Below the pieces are notes generated by a model, which did no database searches, had not been told where the DNA came from, and saw nothing but the letters and a program-made list of their open reading frames with translations. The translations under genes and the position numbers were made by a program. A DNA stretch of 64,000 bases from Misgurnus anguillicaudatus (taxonomy: Eukaryota; Chordata; Actinopteri; Cypriniformes; Cobitidae): NCBI RefSeq assembly GCF_027580225.2, contig NC_073357.2:43920001-43984000 (forward strand), in the 5' to 3' direction. Of this stretch, positions 12,982-26,236 are shown piece after piece; position 1 is the first letter of the stretch, and each line of letters opens with the position of its first letter.

Positions 12982-14149
12982 CAGTACTCCTGTGCAAAGT
13001 CTTAGGCCACCATGCTTAGATGTGTTGTCGTTGCAATGGTATAGTGATCATATATAATTATTTCCCAGTCTCTCTTTATTTGAATACAACCAGAAAATAC
13101 TGAAAAATTGCATGTTGTATTAAAAACAGTATAAGCTGAAGTGTCAAGTATTTAGGGAAAACTCCCCTTCCACTTGAGCAATAGCAGACAAATTAAATTA
13201 AGTCCTAAGTTAATACTAATCGAATGACTTCAGGACTTCGGTCTCCTTAAAAAGCTCAAGATGTGTTTAGTGCCAAGAGAGGTCACACTAAATACCGACC
13301 GATGCCTGAAGAAGACATTTAGGGCGGTTTCACATTTGGTGCGATTGCCTGGTCCAAACCCGAGTTCGATTGCTCCCCATGCCCCCCATGGACTGTGTTC
13401 ACATATTATTTTTGCATCCGAACCGCGGTACGCTTGCATCATCAAGCTGCAGCCGGCGCGTTCTCATGTTGCTTGGCAACTGCTGTAAACGAGAAGACGA
13501 CAAGCGTGATTGACGAACTGCAAGCAGAGAGATGATTTCTGAATGCCTCCGCAAAAATTGAGGTCGACGGACAGCCCGTTGTCATCGAAACGACTTTAGT
13601 ATGTTTGCGACAGACAGACGCAAGTGCGTTTCTGTATTATTTCTTTGAAAACAAAACCAAAGGTTTAAAAAAATAAGAACAAAAGTCAAGCAAGATTTCT
13701 GTGCATTTTGTTGTCAAGGTAAGTGCACGCACACAAACACACCCGTCTGTTTTGGTGGGACATTCCACATAATACGTAATTAGCAGCGGTTCACTTCTGC
13801 GATTTGGTACAATTGCGCTCACATTAGCAGCGAACCGATCTGGAGTTCACATGAACCGGACCCCAAACCACCCTTTTAAGCGGACTCGAGTACGTTTCGC
13901 GGGTGCGCACCCGAGTTCGGAAGACAGCATTCACATCATCCAAATGTACCGAACTCTGATGTCAATCGAACCCGCGTGCGCACCAAAAGTGCTAATGTGA
14001 AAATGCCCTTAGTTCTGATTTTTTTATTTGGCGTATATATTTTCTGTTGTATCTTAAAAAAAGAGTGAAAAATAAATATGGATGACTATTAAAACTTTGC
14101 TAAACCAACAAAGCTGGTGGTGGCGGCCTAAGACTTTTGCACAGTACTG
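12982..14149. repeat. TA-flanked DNA transposon (outer element)
   Basis: Terminal inverted repeats: the left end CAGTACTCCTGTGCAAAG and the right end CTTTTGCACAGTACTG, extending inward through CTTAGGCC on both sides. TA dinucleotides flank both ends (12980-12981, 14150-14151), consistent with Tc1/mariner-type insertion. No intact transposase. A second transposon is inserted within it (13322-14008). Confidence 0.85.
13322..14008. repeat. Nested Harbinger-like MITE with TTA duplication
   Basis: Inverted ends GGGCGGTTTCACATTTGGTG and (complement) GGGCATTTTCACATTAGCAC, flanked by TTA on both sides (13319-13321 and 14009-14011). A three-base TTA target is typical of PIF/Harbinger elements. It interrupts the 12982-14149 element and is therefore younger. 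ORFs inside it are not protein-like. Confidence 0.8.
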
Positions 14150-15439
14150 TATACATTATTATTTTTTATCACTGTATCTGTTTATCTTCAGTGAGATTGA
14201 GTTTTATCTTCTTTTTTATGTTTATATTATGAAAAATCTATGGCATTAAATATTCTTATTAAATCTTATTAAAAGATAAAAAAATCTACTGTGATACATA
14301 CCAATTTCAATACATATTCTTACTATTTATTTAGCAGAAAAGCTATAACGATTTTTCCCATTGTGACAACTTGCCCTTTGGTTTTCTAACCTGGCCTAAT
14401 AAAAATAAATAAATAAATAGATAAAATATAAAACCAAAGTTGGGCTTTGACTTTAAATTCTACTTAAGGATTAGTCTAGTTTATGTATGTAGACCTCAAA
14501 GAGGGATCCTAAACAATTATAAAACAGAGAAACGATGATCTCCACCAAATGATCCACCCGCCTGCCTTTGTTATTCCGACGCGCTGCACTTGGAGAAGTC
14601 ACATTCCTAAAGCACAGGGCAACCGGAGGTCAGACATACACACTCACACAAACACAGGGAACTCCCAAGAGGCCAAAAGAGACAGAGGGAGGGGTGATTG
14701 CCTTTGAATGAGTTTACATGTGTATCTTACTGAGATACCCCTCTCTGAATCTCAGTTTTCCTCTGCGAGTTGCCGTTCCTCTTCTACTTTCAGTAATCTT
14801 TCCCATAACGCATCTCTCTCTCCCTCTGTCCCACTCAGAATCACAGGAGTGTGTCAGTCTCCCATTAGAGAGGGTTGCTGGGTAATGGGAGAGAACAGAT
14901 CTGCCTTGCTGTGATCCCCAGGGCCTCGCTCGGCTCGGCTACCACACACACGCAAAACACATATTAGCAACACAATATAAACACGGTTGTGTAGGCATAA
15001 AGAAAAATATATAGAGAGAAACATAAGATGACGTAGAAATAAAAAAGCGATTTGATGCAAACAAAAAAGATTTAAAGCGAATAAAGTCAGTGCGTCTCGT
15101 ACACAAGCCCTGAACTTGGCAGATACGTTAGGCAACGAAATAATAGGCATTTTCCAACCCATAATGCAGAGTGTTAGCCGGTGGCAGTCCACTGATTTAG
15201 GTACTACGCTGAGACGTCAATCTAAAGGCCTTGGAACAGAGAGCGGGAAAGAGATGGGGATACAAAGAGAGAAAGTGGACCTGGAAAGCAAAGAGGAACG
15301 GGAGATAGAGAGAAAGAGATGCTCCTAATGGGAGACATGTAGTCATCTAGTCGCTGGCTCTCTCCATTCAGAGTGTCACTGGGTATCCATTACCTGCCAC
15401 TCTCCTCTGATCTCTTTGGACAGCTCTGATCAAAAGATG

Positions 15440-15620
15440 TCATTTGACCTACTCGCCCGCTCGTGCCGGCCCGCCAGGGTATGCGGCCCGCGAGCGCCGA
15501 GCGAGGGGGGGCGGCCTCACCCGTAAATAAAACGACATCATCGCTTCAGCGTCCCGTCATGTTCTCTGGCCGATTATGATAATAGTGGATCTGTCAGCAC
15601 GTAAACGGACAGGGCAGCCA
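15440..15620. promoter_or_regulatory. Intronic CpG-dense block
   Basis: About 70 bp (15450-15515) is markedly CpG-rich inside an AT-rich intron, followed by a non-repetitive block with homeodomain-like cores (CGATTATGATAATAG near 15570). It could be an enhancer or an alternative start for tshz3. No exon can be proposed from it. Confidence 0.25.
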
Positions 15621-17534
15621 CGGCGCTAATACGCAAGATATAGCCTCTCTGCCTCTTCCTCCTTCGCTCCTGTTCCTCTCTTTATTGGGTCGGCTTTCCC
15701 CCCCTCTCCCTCTTTCTCCTCTCATTGGATGGCACCTGAGAAGCAAGCCCTGCTTGTTGAGGATGTCAGGGTTAATCTGTTAGCATCGAGCCGGGCCGGC
15801 GAGGCAAACAGAAAGAGATTTGCCTTATTCTGATTTGGAAGCAGACAGGGCAGAGGGTGTAGATGAGTTGGGAGGGGAATGATTGTCTATGATATTGCTC
15901 GCGCTGCGTTTGAGAGGTCTGCAGTCGAGCTGCAGGGCAGACATAAAAACAGACACAAAATCTAAATAAAACCCGACGTAGGAACAACACATCGGCACAT
16001 GGACACATCATAGAAAATAAAGACAAACACACACACACACACAGTACACTGAGGTGCCCCCGAAACAGTAAAAGACTGGGAAACATGCAGGGTTTTAGAG
16101 GAGAGAAAAACGGCGCACAATAAAGCGAGAAAACAACACTGCTCGAAGGCAATTTAGACTGCAAAACACAAACCATTAAGTTTGTGCATTATCTTTTAAT
16201 TTAATCTGGAATGATTTATAATCCATCACGCAAGGCTTCAACCATATCCAATTATTCTCTGTGCCTTGATTGACAACAAAGGTGATTTATTAAGCTAATA
16301 AAAAGTGATGTGCACCCAACCCCACCACCTCCCCAACACTGCCCCCTCCCATCCACTTTAAAAATAGCCGGTTTACAAAGACACTGTTTAGAGCAGTGTA
16401 GCTATTCACCGTCGCCCTTGGCCACAGGCCTGGGGTCAGGTTTTAGCTTTAAAATGCAATGTATAATATTAGGATGTGTGGTGAGAAAACAGGTCTGAGA
16501 TCAGTAGCGATAACAAAACTTGAAGAAACACACAGGCTGCAAAAACACAGTAGTTTGATTCTTGCAAAGCCAAAATGCTTGTTTATCCCAGTTGATCAGA
16601 GAAATGAATATTCAAAGCTTATAAAGTTACATCATTGGAGAAGGAGAGAGAGAGAGAGAGAGAGGTTGGAAGAGAGAGAGATTGGAAAACAGAAGAGGAG
16701 ATGTTCTCTACGTTTTGGCAGGGAAAAACAACATTATGTCTTTGATTTGCTCATTCTGCGTGTGTGTGTCATCTTGTTGCAGCTGCTATGGGCTTAATAG
16801 TGCGCTCCATCTCTGGATATTAATGAAAAGCAGAGGGCAGAAATGTTCGGCTGAATATCAACTGCTGCTTTTCTTTGGGACGCATCTAAATAATATTAAA
16901 CTGTTTACCGTGCCAACAACAGGCCCAGCCACGTAATGAGCCTTGAACCCTGTGAGTCAAATGCGCCTTCCGCTAATTTTTATACGTCCCCACAGCTACG
17001 AGGCCGGTTTACATTCACACAGCTGTGGAAGTCAGGAGAACCAATACGAAGTTTCACCTCCATGTATCTTGAGGCTACAGAATAGTGTGCGTGCAAATTC
17101 TTTCGACTGTACAGTATAGTAAACTGTCGATTGCATGTGTGTGTGTGTGTCTGCGCACGTGTTCTGAATGGCTCATAAACCACAGGAGGACACATTAATG
17201 TCCACAATGTTCAGCCTGCCCTGGTAAACACACAACCCCCTCAACTAATGATGCAATAAGAAAACAAGCCATCACAGCCCCTCCACAGAGACACACACAC
17301 ACCCTAACACACCCACTGTAGCTGACAACAGATTTAAGATCCTAAAATTACATATTTAATAAGGGTGGGGAAATATGTTGGTGGTCTATTAAAGAGGTAT
17401 TTACTTTTTTCTCCCACAAAATTCCCAGAGCTAATATAGCTAGAGGAAAATCGCAAACACGCCGGCAAGTGAAGGGTAAAAAGGATTGAGAAGAATTAAA
17501 ATGTTGCAAATAGCTAATTTTCCTCAGTGATTGT

Positions 17535-17800
17535 GCGAAGCCGTGGCCTGAAACCTCGTTTTATTCTTTCTGGCTTCCTTTTTTCCAGATAAGCAGACAT
17601 GGCTCTGGCAGTACATTCTCTCAGCTCATAAAACCAGGCCGAGGGCAGAGGACCCTGTTCTGTTACTTTACAGGCTTCCACTGTTAACAAGAGAGCAGCT
17701 CTCCTTACAGCTGTCCCGGCACTGATGTGGACCTTTGCTTTGAGACGTTTAAAAATGTCGGCCGGCTACACCAGGTCACCGTGATGCTGTGGAGCCATTA
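17535..17800. promoter_or_regulatory. Candidate conserved intronic element
   Basis: A non-repetitive, balanced-composition block between AT-rich and microsatellite sequence. It has no ORF and no repeat ends. It resembles conserved non-coding sequence in composition only. Confidence 0.15.
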
Positions 17801-18331
17801 TTTCTCAATCTTTATCCTCTGGCCTTTTCTTCCGCTCTATTTGTGTCCATTCTATATATGTACAGAAAGAGTGAAAATCTATATAATGCACGTATAGAAG
17901 AAAGCACAGGGTGGAGGGAAAATGGCACTTGTGTGCTACGTGCCGAAATGAAACACAATAGGATGTAAACAGGATGTGCAATTAACACACCACCAATCCA
18001 GACAGTCAGGCTGCTGCATGACACGACACACACAAAAATACAGAAGGAGGGCTGAATATATTAACCATGATATCGAAATCATCCAATGTAATCATCAGGT
18101 TTTAACATTTCTATCCAGTTTGAAAGAATGTATATTAATAATAATAGATAATTTTCCTGAAAAAATTGCATTGCGTGAAAAAAAGATTCACGCGAATAAA
18201 GCTATTGCACAGAATTTAAATAATTTATAATTATAGTAATTATTTCTAAACAACCAAAAAATAACAATAATAAATTGGCCGCATGGATTCAATTCTTCAA
18301 TTCATTGTCTTTATGTGTTTATTAAGCCTGC

Positions 18332-19131
18332 TCTCACGGGAATTTGTACATATTTTATGAGTTGGCTAATTCGTATGAATTCATATTTAGTTTTAAATAT
18401 AAAAAAAACAATAATGAAACCCCTCCCCTAACTTCACAGGGGCGAAAGCAAGTCATTCAAAAACTTCTGAATATGGTCGTACAAATACGAACTAGCCACT
18501 AGGGTTGTAATGATTAACCGTCCAAATGCACGTTTTCTCAATGAATTAATTACTGTGAAATCCCGGCACATTCGAATGCCAGGGGGCGCTCTCATGCAGA
18601 AACTCCCTTTGTGCCACAGAAGTAGTAGCATTGCAAACACTATCCCAGGAAATGTCTACAGGAATATTTATATCGCTGTTCTTCAAATTTCAGGTATTTT
18701 CATGATAATAAAGAATATTTTGAATGATTTTTGTTTAACGAGTGTTGCTTTTTTAAATGCACGTTATAAACGACTCCGACTCATAATGATTTTAGATTGA
18801 TAAGGACTTCCTACTGACCAAATGCCCTACTTTTTTGTATAATATAATTTTTTTTTTATTAAAATGTTGAGTTTTAGAACAGTTTTTTTGTCACAAATTT
18901 TCTTTGGGGGCCGCAAAGGAATGCACCGTACACAAGAGGGGCTGCATGCTGAAAAAGTTTGTGAACCACTGCCGTAGTACATAATCCATATAATGCATGA
19001 AACAAAGAATCGCAGCCTTGCGATTCAAAATCAAATTCAGACAGGCATTTTTAATGGGACACGCGATTTAATCGTTACATCCCTATTAGCCACCACATAA
19101 AATACGTACAAACTGAAATGAGATTGTGTTG
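18332..19131. repeat. Older foldback repeat split by a hAT-like insertion
   Basis: The left arm, beginning TCTCACGGGAATTTGTAC and running through GAGTTGGCTAATTCGTA, is mirrored by TACGAACTAGCCAC (18486-18499) joined across the insertion to CACATAAAATACGTACAAA (19091-19110). Removing 18500-19085 restores the mirror arm. The family is an interspersed inverted repeat; its class is not resolved. Confidence 0.75.
18500..19085. mobile_element. Non-autonomous hAT-like transposon
   Basis: Inverted ends TAGGGTTGTAATGATTAA and the complement of TTTAATCGTTACATCCCTA. The flanks are CTAGCCAC on the left and TTAGCCAC on the right, an 8-bp target duplication with one mismatch, as expected for hAT. No transposase. 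It is inserted in the right arm of the older repeat at 18332-19131. Confidence 0.85.
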
Positions 19132-19484
19132 GCTCACTGCATAAAAATACCATTAAAATATAAATGGTTATTTGTTTAAAACTGTAAAACTCAAGAATTT
19201 GAGGTTCCAAAGTGCTGCATATCAATCAAAATTCACAACTCTTCAATGAGGTTTGTTTTTCTCGGTGTCGCATTGCATCCTGCATATTTTCTCTTTAATT
19301 TGATATCTCAAAACCTGAGCGCTTATTTAGAATAAAACTGTGATTATTCTGTTTGTCTTTCTATGATTTATTGCATGACTGAAATTAAAATGCAACCCTA
19401 GATCTTTTAAAATGGCATTCGCTCTAAAAGGGCATTCGCTTACTTTGATATTGCATTACAGACAAGTTATTCCTAAAATCACAG

Positions 19485-19745
19485 TGAATGATGGATAGCT
19501 TGTGCTCCATTGCCATCAACACCTCTTATAGAAGGCTGCGGTTTGATTGGTCGAGCCGCAGGGCCCTGGTCCCCCCCTCCGCCTTGAGTCCTAGGGGCCG
19601 CAGGGCCACTGATCGGGGCTGGGAACTGATAGAGTATCCATTTCAAAGGCCTGGTCTGTTCCACGGCTCCAAGGAAGGGGGCATGAAATATAGCAGGAAG
19701 AGGAACGCCACATTTAATTATCTCATTATCACACAATGGCAAACG
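19485..19745. promoter_or_regulatory. Candidate conserved intronic element
   Basis: A GC-richer, non-repetitive block containing an inverted CCAAT (GATTGG at about 19545) and ending in ATTTAATTATCTCATTATC. No ORF has protein-like content. Composition suggests regulatory sequence; conservation was not tested. Confidence 0.2.
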
Positions 19746-19808
19746 AACACAAATGCAGCGGACTAAAGTGAGTGATCCCAGAAACTTTAAGCATTAAAAC
19801 GGACCCTC

Positions 19809-19809
19809 G

Positions 19810-19847
<38 letters not shown>
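19809..19847. repeat. GT microsatellite
   Basis: Uninterrupted (TG)n of about 19 units; a shorter CA run follows at about 19916. Confidence 0.95.
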
Positions 19848-19848
<1 letters not shown>

Positions 19849-21377
19849 GCATGAAAGAACTAACAGCTCATATTTAGATGTTTAGATGTACAAGCTCTTT
19901 TAAACTGCCATTTAAACACACACACACACACACCCTCAGGGCTTATGCTTGGGAAGATCATTAACCTCTCCGTACCCAATTAAAGTGAGAGTTTGTGTGA
20001 GTGCAAGTGTGTGTGTGTGTTCAAGAGTAAATGTTTGCCTTCATGTGTGTGTAAAATATTGCATCTTTTCCTTTGAGTGTTCTTGATGGGAATGTTTTGT
20101 AAATTAATCACACAGTGGATGAAATCTGAACAAACACACGCACAAAGGCTAATCAGCGTGTCTGCTGTAAACGCAGTAAGGATGAGGAAGAGTTACCACC
20201 TAGCATTGTGTTTGCAGGATGGAACTCCACAGGGGAGCACAGAGAACCACGCCGTGGCCATGAACCTCACAATACCACCACAATACAATCAATACCGCAC
20301 ACATATTCTGCACACAACTCACGACTGCAAACAAAAAACACGGTTCCTGCAAAAACCAACACAGGCGTAGCTGCACACTACGAACGGCTAGAAAGTAAGT
20401 AAGTATGTTGCTACCTCAACGTCACAATTGTACAAAAAATAAGATGGTGTGTGAATAAGTTTACCTGGGTATACACAATCTCTACCCTAGGGATGGATAA
20501 TGATAGTCGACTATTGTGTATCAACAACATCCTTATTTAAAGCACAGTTGTTGTAGTGATACACAAGCAGAAAGATATTTTTAGCATTTGTGTTGCAAGT
20601 TGTGATTGCATCTTGTGAGCGGTGCATATTGAAAATGGCCTGTCAAATTTAAATTATTCCAACTTTTAATAACTTTGCCCTAATCTAATTTATTGAGATG
20701 TTTTGAATTCAATAACACATGAAGAAAACCCTCAAAGCGAGTCTGACTAAGGTAGGGTAAACCCGACACTTTTCCAATTAAACAGGGCTTTCTTGGAAGT
20801 TTCTCATCTAGTGGATTAGGAAAACATCAACCAGTCGATTTTAAAAATATGTATTTTTTTCACACCCATCTCCCACGTCAAACACAACTACTTGCATTGG
20901 AGATTGTATCCAAAGTGTTTATTTTCATTAACGTTTTGCTACAATTAAAGTGACAGTAACAATCATTTTTAATTCCTAAATACAGACTTGAACTTTGGTA
21001 GCCTTTGGAATGCCACAAATGTGCACTAAGCACCAGAACAAAAGTTTGAAATTCGTAAAAAATTTCCCCCCATAATAATCGAATGATCAAAGGACATGAT
21101 GTAGTATTATCAAATGTATTGTTATAAAGATGCTACCACCCCTTATTCAAGTGAAAAGAAAAACCTGCAAGACAAGGGCAGACAGCATGAATACTCCCAT
21201 CTTCCTGAGCAAATCTTTGTTTGAGTGTGCGTGTGTGCGCATCAGGGAAGATGAAAAAAACTCTAAAGTTTGCCAATTTTTGCTTGATACTATCTTCTCC
21301 CTAGTCTCATGTTTTTTTCCACTACCACTTCTACACTCTCTCTTTTCTTGCACCACCTCCAAACAATAAATAAAGCA

Positions 21378-21396
21378 TGTGTGTGTGTGTGCGTGC

Positions 21397-21430
<34 letters not shown>
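21378..21430. repeat. GT microsatellite with GCGT interruptions
   Basis: (GT)n interrupted by three GCGT units. It yields spurious Thr-His or Val-Cys frames on the two strands. Confidence 0.95.
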
Positions 21431-21433
<3 letters not shown>

Positions 21434-24287
21434 CACGGGCTCTGTTGATAATCCTCCAGAGCTGAAGCTTATCTGCATTGTAGAGAGGTGCGAGGCAGAC
21501 AGTCCCTATCGCAGGTATTAATGTAGCGCAGTTCCCTGTGTCACGATGGAGAGATAAGCAAACACACTGCCACAGCAGTCCCTTACACTCCAAACACACA
21601 CACAAAACAGAGGCATAACAGATTGTTTTCCCCCATCAGCCTTCAATGGAAATGGAAACTACTAACAGAAGAATAGTGAAAAATTCAAAGCGTCTTTATA
21701 GTTGAACCTAAACATGGGTCCTATAAATTATAATACAGAATTAGCAATAAGAGAGAACACCGAAAAATAATAAGGAGAATATCCGGCAGGAGGAAAATAG
21801 CGTGTATGTGTTGCTACCACTGCGTGTGTGTGTGTGTGTGTGTGTGGACATTGAGACAGCTGCAGAGTCCTGACTTAACTGCTATAATCATGTCCAGCAT
21901 GAGTGGAATTCAATTACAAATGAATGCTCATTTCATGCATACATGTGTGTATCTAACACATTACGGTGAAGGTACGCAGTTATGATCGCTAGTGTCATAC
22001 CATTTGCCGTTTTACACGCACAGCTGGGAGCGAAGAAAAACTTTACCCCCACTGAATTCCAGGGTTGGGTGACTGGATCGAGCCAGAGGAATTCATAAAC
22101 AGTGGGGGCCTTATCAGCCGTGAGAGGGACATCCTCTCGAGCACACATACACACACCAGACGTGATGTGGACCGTGTCATCAAAAAGCGACGCAGACTGC
22201 CGCAGAAGAGAGATGGGAGTAAAGCTTACTCATTATTTTCTAAAAGAAAGTGAAACACTGGAAAGATATTAAGAATATAAGGCATAATAATAAACAACAA
22301 AACAATACAAAAATAGCTACATAAAAATATGCAATAAATAATACAATTAATTTTACTGCTAATAATATTATTGTTTTATACATGAAAATAATGCATTTAA
22401 AATATTTTTTCCTTACTTAAAAATAAAACAACAAAAATAACACTGAGTAGCATTACGATAAGAATAATTGGTTTTAATTTAAAATCATTTTTGGACAGAT
22501 GTTATTTGAATTTTGTTCGTTAATGTGTTTCCCATCTGTACCTCATAGATGTTTTACCAGGGCTACTTTTAAAAGCGTGCAACTCAATAAGACTGGGAAA
22601 AAAACACGGCTGCCCCAAAGCGATTTTTTTTACAGGAAGATCATATTAACAGTGCAGTTGTAAACAGTTAATCACATTAGGGCCATATTTTGTTTCAGAG
22701 GCATTGTTTTTAACATTAACAGGATCTGTCAAACTAAATCTCCGTATTAAAGTAGGCACAATTCGTAAAAGTACTTTACACGTAACACGTAGTGTAATGT
22801 TTACAGGAGCTGTGCGGCTAAGTGTGTAACCAGCGGCTTTAGGGACTGACCCACGACTAGGTCAATAAATAACCTCACAGTGGCTCAATAAATCACTTAA
22901 ATCCATGTTTGACATAACTGCAACGACGAAAAGAGATTATGCTGATAAGCCATTTAGCTACACATTTACCGAGACCCAGTGACCGAACTTACAATTGATT
23001 ATGTACCAGAAGCCGAAAAGGGATGTTAAGAAAACATTTTTAAACATGGTCATTTGCCCTAACGTGAACTAGCATTCGATGTAATTGTCTCGGTTTAAAG
23101 CTGTTGGTGATCGAGTCAAATCTTGACAGTCAGTCAATTAAAATGTAAAAACTTTACTATTAATTAAAGGGTAAATGTAAAAGTTAAAAATAAAACTAGT
23201 ATTAGTTTACAAAATAAATTTGCTTTGCCAAATATATAAAACACTGATTTGGCTTAAACACCACAAATTCCTTCCTGTGAACAGACGATTCTAAAGTTCA
23301 CACCGAGTTAATAGCCTTGACATTTCCATCTCTATAATTTCATCAGAAAGGTATGTTGAGGAGATCTGTGAGTAGTCGTGTCTATCTGAATTATATTTGT
23401 GGTGCGAGTCGACGCTAAAGAGTAAAGCTATTTTTTCTCCATTTACACAAAGGGCAAACCATGTCAGTGTGACGTCTATGAGTGTGTTTTACTCTGTTTT
23501 GACTGGACTCTTGGTCTGCACCTGTGTGAAAAGATTAGAGCCGGTGTTTTATCTGATAATGACTAACCAAACACTACTTACAACACAGAGCATGAAAGCT
23601 TACCCTCATGTTTAAGAGCTAGCACACATAAAGACTATATTCATGTTTTTACACCCTCTATTCCCATTCCGAGTCAAAACATTAAAGGAATATGCAAGGC
23701 AGCTATGTGAATTCGACAACTTACAAGGAACCTTGATAGAAATACAACATTTGGGACAAAAACGTTTTGGTTCGAGACGTGAGCGCACTGTTCTGGGTCT
23801 TATTTAAGTGTGTGGAAAGAAATGATGTAGAAAGAGCGAGACAGAGACAGACAGAGACAAAAAGACAAGCCCATGGGAGAGCTGCTGCTAGAGGCAACAT
23901 GACCTCACATTACCTCAGAGACATGTAGGTGCAGGAGACACTGCTGTCTAACCAAGTGAACAGAGACACTGGCACAAACACTCCACACACCGTGTTACTT
24001 TCAATTATTACACAGTACGGGTGGGCGGTCGGGGTAATCAATATTTCAAAGTATATGGTATCAATACTGTACAATTCTGTATCAATATTATCAGGCTGAA
24101 GAATAATAATATTTTGGGGATAACGAAATTGGCATGCATTAGGTCAACACAGGCTTAATATATTCTGTTAATTATTTCTTCACATTTCCAAAATTCAAAG
24201 CCTAACAATATTACTGCACAAAGCATCAAAGTCTAATGCATAAAATAAAGAATAGCAGAACTACTGTATTTTTGACTCCTAAATTAA

Positions 24288-25134
24288 AGGATTAGTCATT
24301 TTTCTTAAAAAAAAATCCAGATAATTTACTCACCACCATTTTATACAAAATGTTGATGTCTTTCTTTGTTCAGTCGAGAAGAAATTATGTTTTTTGAGGA
24401 AAACATTCCAGGATTTTTCTCATTTTAATGGACGTTAGTGAACACGTAACAGTTTTAATGCAGATTAAAATTGCAGTTTCACAGAACTCTAAACAATCCC
24501 AAACGAGGCGTAAGAGTCTTATCTAGCGAAACGATTGTAATTTTTGACAAGAAAACTAAAAAATATGCACACTTAAACCACAACTTCTCGTCTATCTCCG
24601 GTCGTGCGACGCACCAGCGCGATCCCACGCAATACGTCATCACGTCAAGAGGTCACGGATGACATATGCGAAACTATGCCTCAGTGTTTACAAGTGTGGA
24701 GAAAGAGGACCGTTCCGATGTTGTTGTATTTGGAATGATACTAATTAATGTCTTTGTGTCAGTTTATTGTTTAAAATGGTCCACAAATGTGCGTTTCATA
24801 TATGTAACACGTGACCTTTCCACAGCATTACTGGCGCGTCACAGGACCGGAGATAGACGAGAAGTTTGTGGTTAAAAAAGTGCATATTTTTTATTTTTCT
24901 TGTCCAAAATTATCGCTAGATAAGACTCTAATGCCTCGTTTGAGATCGTTTAAAGTCCTTTGAAACTGCAATTTTAAACTGCATTAAAACTGTTACGTGT
25001 TGTCCATTAAAATGAGAAAAATCCTGGAATGTTTTCCTCAAAAAACATAATTTCTTCTCAACTTAACAAAGAAAGAAAACATTTTGGATGACATGGTGGT
25101 GAGAAAAATATCAGAATTTTTGTGGACTAATCCT
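24288..25134. repeat. Large TTAA-flanked foldback transposon, 847 bp
   Basis: AGGATTAGTC and GACTAATCCT are the ends, each bordered by TTAA (24284-24287 and 25135-25138). Almost the whole element is two inverted arms. For example CATTCCAGGATTTTTCTCAT near 24405 is mirrored by ATGAGAAAAATCCTGGAATG near 25012, and TCTCGTCTATCTCCGG near 24586 by CCGGAGATAGACGAGA near 24847. Only about 190 bp in the middle is unpaired. No transposase. Confidence 0.85.
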
Positions 25135-25230
25135 TTAATATAGGGTCACCAGAATCTATGATATTCATTAGTTTGTTTTTAATTTATTCTAAGGCTATAT
25201 TCAACTAGTTAATCCATAAACACGTTGGGG

Positions 25231-25413
25231 GAGGGGCAATTTAACACCTCCAATTCACCTGCATGTTATTGGCCTGTGGGAGGAAACTGGAGTACCCGAA
25301 GTAAACCCACGCTGACACAAGGAGAGCATGCAAACTCCTGACCTAGCCAGGGCTCAAACCGGAGACCTTGCTGTTAGGCAACAGTGCTACCCACGAAGCC
25401 ACTGTGCCGCCCG
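25231..25413 (+). repeat. Degenerate interspersed fish repeat
   Basis: The segment has the signature strings CCAATTCACCTGCATG, GGAGTACCCG, AAACCCACGC, CATGCAAACTCC, and the end CCACTGTGCCGCCC. I recognise these from a high-copy teleost repeat. The class is not certain, and the sequence has diverged. Confidence 0.6.
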
Positions 25414-26049
25414 ATTTTGACTGGTCAAGCTCAGCATGCATTAGTCGAATATTTTTACGACCGTACCACAGCCGTCTCTCGATCAGCTACAAACAGCAGG
25501 TTAAACGCAATATCAATGATTTTCTTTGACCGGAGTGCCTGTACTAAACCCTTTAATTACTGACATGGGAAAACAGTGTAAAACAAGATGCTTATCTGCA
25601 TTACATGAGGGTTGACCCCGCACAGGTGCCAATAAGGCGGTATCCCAACACCCAGTCACTCACCCTTCTTAGTCAAAGTGCTGTCATTCACTCACTGTAC
25701 CCAAAAAACAATCTTGCACTTCCCTCCTAGAATAACATTAGCCGCCAAAATAAGCGTGAGTGTGTGTGCGTTTCAACAGAGACATCTTAAGCAAGAGCTA
25801 AAGATGGCACGCCGTGTAGGCCTGAGGCTTTGTGGGAAAGTCTCAGCACGTATACACACACACACACACACACACACGTTCAGGCACACAGGAGAGCTAG
25901 CGACATGGATTTGAAGAGGAACACTTTTAAGTACGCGTTTGTAGCATTTGCTCGTATCAGAGCGAGGTACTCAACCCTTTCATGTGGTTCCTCTCTCTCC
26001 CTCTGCTCACTCACTCTCATCTCCTCTGCCAGCCCTTTTATTATTTCTC

Positions 26050-26176
26050 TCCCCTCTCTTTTTTCTCCTCCGATCTCTTTTTAATTAATTACAACCTGGT
26101 CTAGTGACGGAGAGAGTGAGCTTTATCTTCCTCCGCTTCACTCCCTCACTGTGTTGAGAGAGAGCGACTGAGTTGA

Positions 26177-26236
<60 letters not shown>

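Noticed and set aside
20488..20880. Possible degenerate hAT element starting TAGGGATGGATAATG
   Set aside because: The left end looks hAT-like, but the right end (CACACCCATCTC) is a poor complement and no duplication is visible.
21147..21605. 152-codon minus-strand frame
   Set aside because: Built on the GT microsatellite (Thr-His runs); no domain.
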